DNA of 64,000 nucleotides from an uncultured Lachnospiraceae bacterium (GTDB lineage Bacteria; Bacillota; Clostridia; Lachnospirales; Lachnospiraceae): NCBI GenBank assembly GCA_900548905.1, contig URMK01000002.1, positions 186,001 to 250,000 of the forward strand. Reading direction: 5' to 3'. Shown here piece by piece: positions 1 through 8,104 of the stretch. The number at the start of each line of letters is the position of its first letter. Within the stretch, counting starts at the first letter, position 1. The notes under the pieces are model-generated. The model was not told the DNA's origin, did no database searches, and saw nothing but the letters and a program-made list of their open reading frames with translations. The translations under genes and the position numbers were made by a program.

Positions 1-1548
1 TTCCGTATTGCTCCATTTTCTCTTTCTGTCCCATAGCTGCGCTTCATCAATATTGTATAAGAGGGAATGAGACAGGTAAATACGTTCCACACCTTCCTGC
101 AGGCAGGCCCGGAGCTGTTCGTGCGTCCGCACCGAGGCATGAAACCGTGTTTTTCCCGGAACCGCCTGAAGTTCCTTTACGTTCCCTTTTTCTTTTCCTT
201 CAAAGGATGGACAGGACGGCAATGATTCCTTCCGCTTCTGCTTCGCCGTCCGTTCTTCCTTCAATAACTCCAGAACCTGTCTCCGGGCCTCGTTCAGAGC
301 TTTTATGGGAAGAAATGCGTTGTCCGCCATATCCACCAGGATACTCTCCGCCTGAAATCCGCTTCCTCCGGTTTTTCCCAGCTGTTTTATCACATCCGCA
401 GCGACAAGAGGCCGGTTGGAAGCCGTCTGCACCAACTGTCCCTCGGCAAAGACTGTAGCAGCCTGTTCCGGCGATGTCCCTTCCCACGCTTCGAGACGCA
501 GGGGACTGCCCGGATACAAATAAGCCTTCAGGACTACCGGGACGGACAGCTCTTTTTCCAGGATTTCCGTGCGCACCATCTGCAGTACTTCTTCATCGCA
601 TCCCGCATAACCCGGCTGTTTTAGGGTAACCATCTCTTTACCGTTATGGCGGTGATAATAGCCTCCGCTGATTTCACTCCGTATATAAAGGGAGGAAAGG
701 ATATGCATATCCTTATCTGACACCCCTTTGTCCTTTTCCGGATCCTGCAGATACGAATCAATCCTGCGCCGGTATACACTGGTGACTCCGGCCACATATT
801 CCGGCTTTTTCATCCTGCCTTCTATTTTAAAGGAATCAATGCCTGCCTTGATCAGATCCGGAAGAAACTGTATGGTACACATATCCTTCAGACTCAGCGG
901 ATAGCATTCCGCCCCTGTTATATCTGTCCGAATCCGGTAATGCTGACGGCAGGGCTGGGCGCATCTTCCCCTGTTACCGCTGCGTCCCCCCAAAAGGCTG
1001 CTGAACAGGCATTGTCCGGAGTAACAATAGCACATTGCGCCATGGATAAAGGCCTCCACCTCCATACCGCTTTCCCGGCACAAAGCCTCCACCTCAGGCA
1101 GCGTCAGTTCTCTGGCGGGAACCACTCTGGATACACCAAGCTTTTTCAGGAATACCGCCCCTCTTACATCGGTGATTGTCATCTGGGTACTGGCATGAAG
1201 CGCCAGCCCGGGGAAACAGGACACAAGCAGGGAAAGAGCCCCCATATCCTGCACGATAACACCATCCAGCCCAGCCTCATAAAAGGGCGATATAAATTCA
1301 GGCAGCTGTTTTATCTCTTCCTGCTTAAGCAGTGTATTTACGGTAAGATATATCTTTCTTCCATAAAAATGCGCTTCCCGAAGCGCTTCCACTACCTCCT
1401 CATCACTAAAATTCCCTGCAAAAGCTCTTGCACCGAACCTCTGGCCTCCTATGTAAACGGCATCGGCTCCCGCCTTTAAAGCTGCCTGAAAACAGGAATA
1501 GTCTCCTGCGGGTGCCAATAACTCCGGTTTTTTCGTCGCTGTTTCCAT
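1..1548 (-). CDS. Peptidase U32 family protein (C-terminal end outside window)
   Basis: Reading the minus strand gives an open frame of 516 codons from ATG (METATKKPELLAPAGDYS) that runs off the left edge, so the protein is partial. The LLAPAGD start, the ADAVYIGG motif and a cysteine cluster (MCYCYSGQC, later GNRGRCAQPCR, about residues 165-195) are typical of U32 proteins. In studied members (RlhA, TrhP) this cysteine region is tied to an iron-sulfur cluster and the role is RNA hydroxylation rather than proteolysis. The long C-terminal part resembles the RlhA-type (DUF3656) extension. It lies 96 bases downstream of zapA, a common Firmicute neighbour. Family assignment is firm; the substrate is not visible. 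Confidence 0.9.
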   Translation of the reverse strand, partial: METATKKPELLAPAGDYSCFQAALKAGADAVYIGGQRFGARAFAGNFSDEEVVEALREAHFYGRKIYLTVNTLLKQEEIKQLPEFISPFYEAGLDGVIVQDMGALSLLVSCFPGLALHASTQMTITDVRGAVFLKKLGVSRVVPARELTLPEVEALCRESGMEVEAFIHGAMCYCYSGQCLFSSLLGGRSGNRGRCAQPCRQHYRIRTDITGAECYPLSLKDMCTIQFLPDLIKAGIDSFKIEGRMKKPEYVAGVTSVYRRRIDSYLQDPEKDKGVSDKDMHILSSLYIRSEISGGYYHRHNGKEMVTLKQPGYAGCDEEVLQMVRTEILEKELSVPVVLKAYLYPGSPLRLEAWEGTSPEQAATVFAEGQLVQTASNRPLVAADVIKQLGKTGGSGFQAESILVDMADNAFLPIKALNEARRQVLELLKEERTAKQKRKESLPSCPSFEGKEKGNVKELQAVPGKTRFHASVRTHEQLRACLQEGVERIYLSHSLLYNIDEAQLWDRKRKWSNTE

Positions 1549-1644
1549 CTGCCTTCCTTTCCCTGTAACATGGATATAAAAAAGCTGTCCTGTATAGACA
1601 GCCTTTGTACACATATTAATCTTTTTCAATACCACTGCCGGCAT

Positions 1645-2082
1645 TTATTTCTGCCGGGGATCTCCGGTTCCTTTTTTCTTATTATTATCAGCCAGTTCCG
1701 TTTCCAGCCGTACGATCTTCTTGGAGCTTTCATTCAAATCACGCTGCAGTCCCTTCAGGGATTTCTCTGAAGTTTCCAGCTTAATCTGGGAAGCGATCAA
1801 TTCATGCTTTAAATCATACAGTTCCTTCTCCTTCGCACGGATGTCCTCTTCCAAAAGTGCAATCTGTTTCCTGGCCTTGAAGTAATCGTCCGCGATATTG
1901 AGCTGAAGCAAAACATTCTGCCTGTCCACCGGCTGCCTTCTGAAGCTGTCCAGCTTACTGTATTCTGTCATTTTGTTGTTGATATAGGAGGCCACCTTCT
2001 GCAGATATTCCTCACTCTCATAACCGCTCAGAGTAAATACCTTGCCACCTATGATTACTTCCGTATCTGTCTTAACGGCCAT
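1645..2082 (-). CDS. zapA: Cell division protein ZapA
   Basis: A 145-residue protein whose first 60 residues match the ZapA fold (TEVIIGGKVFTLSGYESEEYLQKVASYIN), followed by a long charged coiled coil (about 70-135). ZapA binds FtsZ and bundles its protofilaments at the division site. The length is above the roughly 100 residues of many ZapAs because the coiled coil is longer, as is common in Clostridia. An AAGGAG ribosome site precedes the ATG. It sits between ruvB and the U32 peptidase in the same direction. Confidence 0.88.
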   Translation of the reverse strand: MAVKTDTEVIIGGKVFTLSGYESEEYLQKVASYINNKMTEYSKLDSFRRQPVDRQNVLLQLNIADDYFKARKQIALLEEDIRAKEKELYDLKHELIASQIKLETSEKSLKGLQRDLNESSKKIVRLETELADNNKKKGTGDPRQK

Positions 2083-2150
2083 TTATTTGCTCCTTCATAC
2101 AATATCTGGAATTGTATTGTTCATTTTATATAGAACTAATTATAGACAAA

Positions 2151-3146
2151 CTACTCCGGAATTTCAAGCCCTAAATGATGATAGGCCAAATCCGTCACCA
2201 CTCTGCCCCTCGGCGTCCGGTTAATAAATCCATTTTTTATGAGGTACGGCTCATAAACCTCTTCAATGGTACCCGCATCCTCACCGATAGCAGCCGCCAG
2301 AGTATCCAATCCCACAGGTCCGCCGCCGAATTTGTAAATCATGGTATCCAGCATACTGCGGTCCACATGATCCAGTCCCATCCTGTCCACATCCAGCAGA
2401 TCCAATGCCTGATTGGCCACATCCCTTGTTATGACACCGTCAAAACGGACCTGCGCGAAATCACGGACTCTCTTCAGCAGCCGGTTAGCCAGTCTCGGCG
2501 TTCCACGGCTTCTGCGGGCCAGTTCCCTGGCTCCGCCCTCATCAATACCCACCTCAAGGATCCTGGCTGAATGAATGACAATGCTTTTGAGTTCCTCTAC
2601 CGTATAAAACTCCAGCCGGTGGATCACGCCAAATCGGTCGCGGAGAGGCGCCGTCAGCAGACCGGCCCTTGTAGTGGCACCCACCAATGTGAAATGAGGC
2701 AGATCAAGACGTATGGAACGGGCGGAAGCGCCCTTTCCAATCATGATGTCAATGGCGTAATCCTCCATCGCCGGATAAAGGACCTCCTCCACCTGACGGT
2801 TCAGACGATGGATTTCATCTACAAACAGCAGATCCCCTTCCTGAAGATTATTCAGGATGGCAGCCATTTCTCCCGGTTTTTCAATTGCAGGCCCGCTGGT
2901 CACCTTCATATTCACGCCCATTTCATTGGCGATAATACCTGCCAAAGTGGTTTTACCCAGGCCGGGCGGCCCGTAAAGCAGTACATGATCCAGGGCATCC
3001 CCCCGCTGCTTTGCCGCTTCAATATAAACCTTCAGGTTCTGTTTTGCTTTTTCCTGTCCGATATAATCATCCAGGCTTTGGGGACGCAGCGTCCCTTCGA
3101 TCCGGATATCTTCTTCCGTAATATTCGTTTCTATTACTCTCGGCAT
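2151..3146 (-). CDS. ruvB: Holliday junction branch migration ATPase RuvB
   Basis: 331 residues from the ATG reading MPRVIETN, which has GGAGG six bases upstream; an upstream in-frame GTG would add five residues but overlaps that ribosome site. Walker A GPPGLGKTT (59-67) and Walker B DEIH (110-113) are intact, followed by sensor motifs (GATTRAG) and the C-terminal winged helix (NGFINRTPRGR). RuvB hexamers pump DNA through the RuvA tetramer during recombination repair. The gene lies 53 bases after ruvA. No ruvC is nearby, as expected for Firmicutes, which use RecU. Confidence 0.98.
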   Translation of the reverse strand: MPRVIETNITEEDIRIEGTLRPQSLDDYIGQEKAKQNLKVYIEAAKQRGDALDHVLLYGPPGLGKTTLAGIIANEMGVNMKVTSGPAIEKPGEMAAILNNLQEGDLLFVDEIHRLNRQVEEVLYPAMEDYAIDIMIGKGASARSIRLDLPHFTLVGATTRAGLLTAPLRDRFGVIHRLEFYTVEELKSIVIHSARILEVGIDEGGARELARRSRGTPRLANRLLKRVRDFAQVRFDGVITRDVANQALDLLDVDRMGLDHVDRSMLDTMIYKFGGGPVGLDTLAAAIGEDAGTIEEVYEPYLIKNGFINRTPRGRVVTDLAYHHLGLEIPE

Positions 3147-3199
3147 CTGTTTCCTCCACACCTTTCGTGAAATGCTTCGCTTTTATGTCCGGGGTATCC

Positions 3200-3805
3200 C
3201 TATAAAATATGCTTCAACGCAGCCTTCAGCAGTTCTTCCACATCCATATTTTCTGCATTTTCCACCTGCTTTACGGCACGAAGGGCTTCCGTGGCCGAAT
3301 AGCCAAGAGCGGTAAGTGCTTCCAGCGCCTCATTCCTGCTTTCGGTCAATCCGGAAAGGCTTGCCGAATAGGCCACGCTCTCCTTGGCCACAAAGGTATC
3401 CTCCAGAGAAACCTTATCCTTTAAATCAAGAATGACCCGCTGGGCCGTTTTGGCTCCGATTCCGGGAGCTTTTGCAATCGTTTTGGCATCCTGGGACAGC
3501 ACGGCCATACGGATATCATCCGCGCTCAGAACGGACAGAACCGCCAGGCCGCCCTTCGGCCCGATTCCGTTTACCGTTATAAGAAGACGGAACATATCCA
3601 GATCGTCTTTTGTCAAAAACCCAAACAGCTGGAAGGAATCCTCTCTCACGCAGGTATAGGTATGTATTTTTATCTCTTCCCCAAGTCCGGGCAGGGCCGA
3701 TAGGAGACTGGACGGTATCTTGATATTAAAACCGATGCTGTTTACCTCCAGCACCAGATTATCCTCGGAAACATCGGCAATCCTACCTTTCAAATAAGCA
3801 AACAT
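3200..3805 (-). CDS. ruvA: Holliday junction DNA helicase RuvA
   Basis: 201 residues, the usual length. The N-terminal OB fold (MFAYLKGRIADVSEDNLVLEV) is followed by the two helix-hairpin-helix motifs (LLITVNGIGPKGGLAVLS and IAKAPGIGAKTAQRVILDLKDK) that hold the junction, a linker, and the C-terminal three-helix domain (EALEALTALGYSATEALRAV) that contacts RuvB. An AGGAG site lies just before the ATG. It precedes ruvB and probably shares its transcript. Confidence 0.98.
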   Translation of the reverse strand: MFAYLKGRIADVSEDNLVLEVNSIGFNIKIPSSLLSALPGLGEEIKIHTYTCVREDSFQLFGFLTKDDLDMFRLLITVNGIGPKGGLAVLSVLSADDIRMAVLSQDAKTIAKAPGIGAKTAQRVILDLKDKVSLEDTFVAKESVAYSASLSGLTESRNEALEALTALGYSATEALRAVKQVENAENMDVEELLKAALKHIL

Positions 3806-3864
3806 TATTTCTCCTGTCCGCGCGGGCCTCTCAGCCGCGCTTTCCTGTATTATTATCCGGCATT

Positions 3865-3881
3865 GTAACTGTTCCAGTTAC
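3865..3881. repeat. Inverted repeat GTAACTG-N3-CAGTTAC upstream of ruvA
   Basis: Perfect 7-bp arms around a 3-bp centre in the space between the Gx transporter and ruvA, itself bracketed by two CCGGCATT direct repeats. The same half-site recurs at 3907-3919 and 4438-4450. It is too tight for a hairpin, so an operator is more likely than a terminator. It does not match the Gram-positive LexA box. Function unknown. Confidence 0.4.
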
Positions 3882-3926
3882 CCGGCATTCATTACTGTCA
3901 CGTATCTTTACAGTTACAAGCATGTT

Positions 3927-4421
3927 TTATGACATGCCTTTGGCCTCCGGAAGCCGTTTCATAACCTGTCCGGCTATAAGGCCAAGGCAAAGGCCCGTCA
4001 CGCACCCGGCTGCCAGCAGATAGGGCAGATAATAGACGGTCTGATATGTCCGTACTACCAGCATGGCTACCAGAAGCTGGGCACAGTTATGCGCGGTTCC
4101 TCCCGCCACACTCACCCCTGTCACAGAGAAGCAGGCTAGCTTTTTACAGCCCGCCATTACAAGGAAGCTGACTGCGGCACCGGAAAGGCTGTAAAGGATC
4201 GCAGAAAAATTTCCAAACAAAAAGCCGCTCAGCAGTACTCTCGCTCCGTTTACTGTCAGCGCCTCTTTATTTCCGAAACGATACATTGTAATCAGCACTG
4301 CCAGATTAGGCAGGCCCAGCTTCATTCCCGGCATCCCGAAGGGCAGGGGAATCAGGGCCTCCACATAGCCTAAAATAAGGGCAAATGCCAAAAGCATACT
4401 GAGCAAAGCCGTTTTTTTCAT
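3927..4421 (-). CDS. Gx transporter family membrane protein (heptaprenyl diphosphate synthase component I-like)
   Basis: 164 residues with five or six hydrophobic segments and conserved glycines and prolines (LGYVEALIPLPFGMPGMKLGLPNLAVLI near the start, then GTAHNCAQLL about 110). This matches the Hpre_diP_synt_I / Gx transporter family, which resembles ECF substrate-binding S components; despite the old name it is unlikely to be a prenyl synthase. It follows the NusG-domain-II gene by 48 bases, a recurring pair in Clostridia. The substrate is unknown. Confidence 0.85.
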   Translation of the reverse strand: MKKTALLSMLLAFALILGYVEALIPLPFGMPGMKLGLPNLAVLITMYRFGNKEALTVNGARVLLSGFLFGNFSAILYSLSGAAVSFLVMAGCKKLACFSVTGVSVAGGTAHNCAQLLVAMLVVRTYQTVYYLPYLLAAGCVTGLCLGLIAGQVMKRLPEAKGMS

Positions 4422-4469
4422 ATCACATTCCTCAGTGTGTAACTGTTAAGGCCAGCCTGAACCATCACT

Positions 4470-4883
4470 TTAGTTAACCACCGCATCCGGGGCGGAATCC
4501 CTTTTTTCTTTTTCCGCGGAACCCCTTGCTTCTATTGTTACCACCAGCTTATGGGGAAGACATATGATACTTTCTCCGGAACGGCTGATATGCCCCTGCC
4601 GGATGCACAATCCGTCCGGGCAGCCGGCGTCTTCCATCCATACGCTCTTGTTTTCCACCACAAGGAGGTTTTCCTGTCCTTTTTCATCCCGGAGGAGTAG
4701 TCTGGTATCCTCCTCAAGAGGAAGCCGTTCTTCCTCTACGCCGCTGCGGCTCACCACCACCCAGCCCGCTTGCGTCCGTCCGAACAGCCTGCCGGCCAGA
4801 ATGACACATGCCAGAACCAGTACTGCAGCAATAAGCCCAAAATCCGCTTTTGTCATTATATCATGCCTGAACATATGTTTCAA
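4470..4883 (-). CDS. NusG domain II-containing membrane-anchored protein
   Basis: About 137 residues: a short N-terminus, one membrane segment (FGLIAAVLVLACVILAGRLF) and a beta-rich extracytoplasmic domain ending in CPDGLCIRQGHIS...ICLPHKLVV, the cysteine-bearing signature of the NusG_II family. The chosen start is a TTG whose last bases overlap the upstream TGA stop as TTGA, with AAGGAGG ten bases upstream; in-frame ATGs at 4874 and 4856 are alternatives, and family members usually start at the equivalent of the last. It pairs with the following Gx transporter. Function is not established. Confidence 0.8.
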   Translation of the reverse strand: MKHMFRHDIMTKADFGLIAAVLVLACVILAGRLFGRTQAGWVVVSRSGVEEERLPLEEDTRLLLRDEKGQENLLVVENKSVWMEDAGCPDGLCIRQGHISRSGESIICLPHKLVVTIEARGSAEKEKRDSAPDAVVN

Positions 4884-5641
4884 GAAAGCGGTGCCTCCTT
4901 CCTGTTCAGGCCGGTATAATATGCCGCTTTTTCCGCATCTTTCAGCCGGCCCGCTATGGAGGCGCAATTTTCCCGCAGCAGCCTGGTTCCCTCCGCCTCT
5001 CCAAAGCATTTCTGGCTCAGTGCAGCAGCCTGTTCATAATAGGACAGGGCATTTTCCAGATCGCTTCTGCGAAAGGAGGCTTCCCCCAGGCCGGACAACA
5101 CGGTGGAATAATGCACCAGACGGTTCATCTTCCGTTCCTGGTCCGCATCCGGCTCATCCGCCAGCTGTTCATAAAGAGGAAGCGCCTTCTTCAGCATGGC
5201 TTCTCCCTCCTCATAATTTTCCTGATTCAGATACAAAAGCGCCATCTGTGTAAACGCATCCGCTCTCACTTCTTCTGTTTCCGGCTTTCCTTCCAGGATT
5301 TTAAGAGCCCGGACATAATAACGGCGGGCCTCTTCTGCCTTTCCGGCCGCCTGACAGGCCGCCGCCGCATTAAGCATCACCGTGGCAAAATGTTCGGTTT
5401 CCTCCAGCGCAAGCTCTTCCATCAGCAACAGAAGATCCTCCGACAAATCAAACGCTTTTTTAAATTGTTCTGTCTCTCGGTAAAACCGGAGAAGTTCATT
5501 ACCGGTTCCGATATAAATACCGTAATTCTCCTCTTCCCGGGCTTCCTCAAGACAGTTTGTCAGAAAGGGTTCAACCGCTTCCCATTTCTGCCCGTCCACT
5601 ATTTCCTTCAGTTCTTCAAATATGCCGTCAATTGTCCTCAT
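4880..5641 (-). CDS. Tetratricopeptide repeat protein
   Basis: 253 residues made largely of TPR helices, for example AAACQAAGKAEEARRYYVRAL, ALLYLNQENYEEGEAMLKKAL and GEASFRRSDLENALSYYEQAA, giving about four to five repeats. There is no signal peptide or membrane segment, so it is probably a cytoplasmic scaffold. The start codon follows the previous gene's TAA with no gap, and its stop overlaps the next gene's TTG, so translation is probably coupled on both sides. No specific function can be assigned. Confidence 0.85.
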   Translation of the reverse strand: MRTIDGIFEELKEIVDGQKWEAVEPFLTNCLEEAREEENYGIYIGTGNELLRFYRETEQFKKAFDLSEDLLLLMEELALEETEHFATVMLNAAAACQAAGKAEEARRYYVRALKILEGKPETEEVRADAFTQMALLYLNQENYEEGEAMLKKALPLYEQLADEPDADQERKMNRLVHYSTVLSGLGEASFRRSDLENALSYYEQAAALSQKCFGEAEGTRLLRENCASIAGRLKDAEKAAYYTGLNRKEAPLS

Positions 5642-6289
5642 TTATTCCTCTTCCTCTGTAACCAGCTGCCAGCCAAGACCCGCGTCATAGGCCATGCATT
5701 TCCAGATAATCTCTCCGTCCTCATCCGTAAGGGGCTTTTCATCTTCTCCTCTTACCGGTACCTCATACAAAAGATCAATATACCGATCCCGCTCCTCGTC
5801 CACCGCCCTGGCGTAAAAAAGATATTCCGCACTAGGCTGGTTTCCCAGGTTCAGAGGAATGAACCATTCTTTCTCTTCGGGCGACGGGAAAGCAAAGTGT
5901 ACTTCTTCGAGAAGTTCTTCCACTTCGTCATCTGTCAGATCTTCCTGTTGTGCAAGCAGAGATGCTTCCGCCGCTTCCCGGGGTATCAGTTCCGGACGGG
6001 CATACAAATCCTCCCGCAGCATCCGGCAGATTTCATCATCCGCCACGATTACCAGATTTTCCCAGTTGCTCTTGAATTCCTGCAGTTCCTGGTTCTCCTC
6101 CTGCAGGTTCAGATTCACCTGGGACAGGCTGCCGATCGTATCCTGCGCGGAGGCCAGTCTCGCCTCCATATCCTTTTTCTCACTGCGTTCCGTATAAATA
6201 ACAAAGGCCTCCACCAGCATCGCACCCAACAGCACGGCAATGGTAATATAGGTAATAACCTTGGCAAAAACATCCTCTTTAAAGCTCAT
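5642..6289 (-). CDS. Membrane-anchored coiled-coil protein, unknown function
   Basis: About 215 residues from ATG (MSFKEDVFAKVITYIT), chosen over upstream frame extension because the extension has no protein-like composition. One membrane segment (about 10-30, ITIAVLLGAMLVEAFVIY) is followed by a coiled coil (about 35-75) and an acidic domain ending KCMAYDAGLGWQLVTEEEE. It is first in the minus-strand run leading to ruvAB. I do not recognise a family; the topology suggests a type-II protein facing the envelope. Confidence 0.75.
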   Translation of the reverse strand: MSFKEDVFAKVITYITIAVLLGAMLVEAFVIYTERSEKKDMEARLASAQDTIGSLSQVNLNLQEENQELQEFKSNWENLVIVADDEICRMLREDLYARPELIPREAAEASLLAQQEDLTDDEVEELLEEVHFAFPSPEEKEWFIPLNLGNQPSAEYLFYARAVDEERDRYIDLLYEVPVRGEDEKPLTDEDGEIIWKCMAYDAGLGWQLVTEEEE

Positions 6290-6456
6290 TTCCGCAACAG
6301 TCCTTCCTGATTCCAAAAAAATCCGCAAACAACATTTCTCTCCTATTCTACACCATCTTGTCCTAAAAGTCATGAAAAAAATCGGCAACCGTTCAGACAG
6401 GGCAGAGCCGTTATAAAAATTTTCGGGTATCGTTGCCTCTCTGTCCCCTGCGTTCA

Positions 6457-6485
6457 TTGACACCGGGTGAGAAAAACGGTATAAT
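6457..6485 (+). promoter_or_regulatory. Consensus sigma-A promoter of degV
   Basis: TTGACA, 17 bases, TATAAT: an exact match to the housekeeping consensus, about 55 bases upstream of the degV ATG. Strong constitutive transcription is expected. Confidence 0.85.
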
Positions 6486-6540
6486 CAATATTGTTTTGAA
6501 AATCAAAACATTTGAAAACAAAAAATACAGGAGAGTTTTT

Positions 6541-7416
6541 ATGCAAAACTATTGTATTACCACTGATTCCAATTCCGACCTTCCTTCTTCCTATGGAGAA
6601 AGATTCGGAACCGTAATTATCCCCCAATACTATGCCTTCGGCGATCAGGTGTACGGAGACGAGAAAAACATGCCTCCGGCAGAATTCTATGAGCGGATGA
6701 AAAAGGGGGAGCTCCCCTCTTCCATGGCGAATAATCCGGCTGTTATCCGGGAACGGTTTGAAGAGATTCTGAAAAAGGGAATGGATATCCTTCACATTGC
6801 TTTTTCTTCCGCACTGAGCGGCAGCTATAATAATGTATATGTTACCGCACAGGATCTTTGTGAGGAGTACCCCGGCAGAAAGATAATTGTTCTGGATTCC
6901 CTGAATGTTTCCCTTGCGGAAACGATCCTGGTAATCAAGGCGAACCAGTTTCTTCAGGAAGGAAAAACGTTGGATGAAAATGCATCCCTGCTGGAGGAAT
7001 ACAAAAAACATCTGCATGTACAGTTTACGGTAGATGATTTGTTTCATTTAAAAAGAGGGGGACGCATATCCGGTGCAGCCGCCGCCGTGGGAACGGCTTT
7101 AAACCTCAAACCTTTCCTATATGTGGGAACAAATGGGAATCTGGTTTCCGACGGTACCGCCAGGGGGAGGAAAAAATCTATCCGCACACTGGTGGAAAGG
7201 ATGAAAAATACATTAGGCGATACCACTGACAAGACGGTCCCGGTAGGAGTTGTCCATGGGAACTGTCCGGAGGACGCCCGTATGGCAGCGGACTTTATCA
7301 CCGAGCTTACAGGGCTCACGGATATCATTATCAACGATATCAGCCCGAGCATCGGAACCCATGCCGGCCCCGGAGCGCTGGGAATCCTTTATTATGGAGA
7401 AGAAAAGAAAAATTAA
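6541..7416 (+). CDS. DegV family fatty acid-binding protein
   Basis: 291 residues, the normal DegV length. The start MQNYCITTDSNSDLP follows an AGGAG site; an upstream in-frame ATG would include the promoter and is rejected. Diagnostic features are TDSNSDLPSS near the N-terminus, SSALSGSYNN (about 95), and KRGGRISGAAAAVGTALNLKPFL (about 170), the serine/glycine loops that grip the fatty-acid carboxylate. DegV/FakB proteins hand fatty acids to a FakA kinase; no fakA is nearby. It is transcribed alone and converges on leuD. Confidence 0.93.
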   Translation: MQNYCITTDSNSDLPSSYGERFGTVIIPQYYAFGDQVYGDEKNMPPAEFYERMKKGELPSSMANNPAVIRERFEEILKKGMDILHIAFSSALSGSYNNVYVTAQDLCEEYPGRKIIVLDSLNVSLAETILVIKANQFLQEGKTLDENASLLEEYKKHLHVQFTVDDLFHLKRGGRISGAAAAVGTALNLKPFLYVGTNGNLVSDGTARGRKKSIRTLVERMKNTLGDTTDKTVPVGVVHGNCPEDARMAADFITELTGLTDIIINDISPSIGTHAGPGALGILYYGEEKKN

Positions 7417-7441
7417 CGGCCTGTGTTTTTGCCGTTTACAT

Positions 7442-7496
7442 ACAACAGGACCGCAGGGAGCCTTGATAGGGCACTCCTGCGGTCCTGTTCGTTGTA
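7442..7496. terminator. Long stem-loop between degV and leuD
   Basis: AACAGGACCGCAGGGAG pairs with CTCCTGCGGTCCTGTT with a single bulged G and a roughly 13-base loop, and the outer TACAAC/GTTGTA can extend it. It lies between convergent genes and could end both transcripts, but it lacks a clear T-run on either side, so intrinsic termination is not certain. Confidence 0.55.
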
Positions 7497-7555
7497 TCTG
7501 TATGAAACCTAAAATACCACTTTTTTACGTATATTTATATGCAATACAAATATTC

Positions 7556-8050
7556 TTACATCTTTTTGTTGTTAATATAGTTCACAAGGCCTTCCGCATC
7601 AATGATCTTCTGCATAAATTCTGGAAATGCCTGTCCTTTGAAGCTGGTTCCTTTGGTAATATCCGTAATCATGCCGGAATCAAAATCCACTTCCACCTCA
7701 TCTCCTGCCTCAATTGCCCGGGAGGCCTCCGGGCACTCAATGATAGGAAGTCCGATATTGATGGCATTCCGGTAAAAAATACGTGCAAAGGTTTCCGCAA
7801 TCACACAGCTGACACCCGCGGCCTTGATGGCGATAGGCGCATGCTCCCTGGAGGAACCGCAGCCGAAATTCTTCTTAGCTACGATAATATCACCCTTTTT
7901 CACTGTTTTGATAAATTCTTTATCGATATCTTCCATACAATGTGCGGCAAGCTCCGCCGGATCTGATGAATTCAGATAACGGGCCGGGATAATCACATCG
8001 GTATCAACATTATCACCGTATTTAAAAACGGTTCCTTTTGCATTAATCAT
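7556..8050 (-). CDS. leuD: 3-isopropylmalate dehydratase small subunit
   Basis: 164 residues from ATG (MINAKGTVFKYGDNVDTDVIIPARYL) with a GGTGAGG site six bases upstream. NVDTDVIIPARYL and FGCGSSREHAPIAI (about 65) are the family signatures; together with LeuC it isomerises 2-isopropylmalate to 3-isopropylmalate in leucine synthesis. The short archaeal/clostridial type is seen rather than the 200-residue enterobacterial type. It lies 54 bases after leuC in one operon. Confidence 0.96.
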   Translation of the reverse strand: MINAKGTVFKYGDNVDTDVIIPARYLNSSDPAELAAHCMEDIDKEFIKTVKKGDIIVAKKNFGCGSSREHAPIAIKAAGVSCVIAETFARIFYRNAINIGLPIIECPEASRAIEAGDEVEVDFDSGMITDITKGTSFKGQAFPEFMQKIIDAEGLVNYINNKKM

Positions 8051-8104
8051 ATAAAACCTCACCTTCCGCCTTTCAGGCTATGTATTCTGTAAACCAGCCG
8101 TAAA

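Noticed and set aside
3806..3926. LexA/SOS box upstream of ruvA
   Set aside because: The dyad present is GTAACTG-N3-CAGTTAC, which does not match CGAAC-N4-GTTCG.
5111..6310. Long plus-strand frame opposite the TPR and coiled-coil genes
   Set aside because: It is antisense to two genes with clear ribosome sites and domain features; composition (Phe/Arg/Gln-rich) is typical of a shadow frame.
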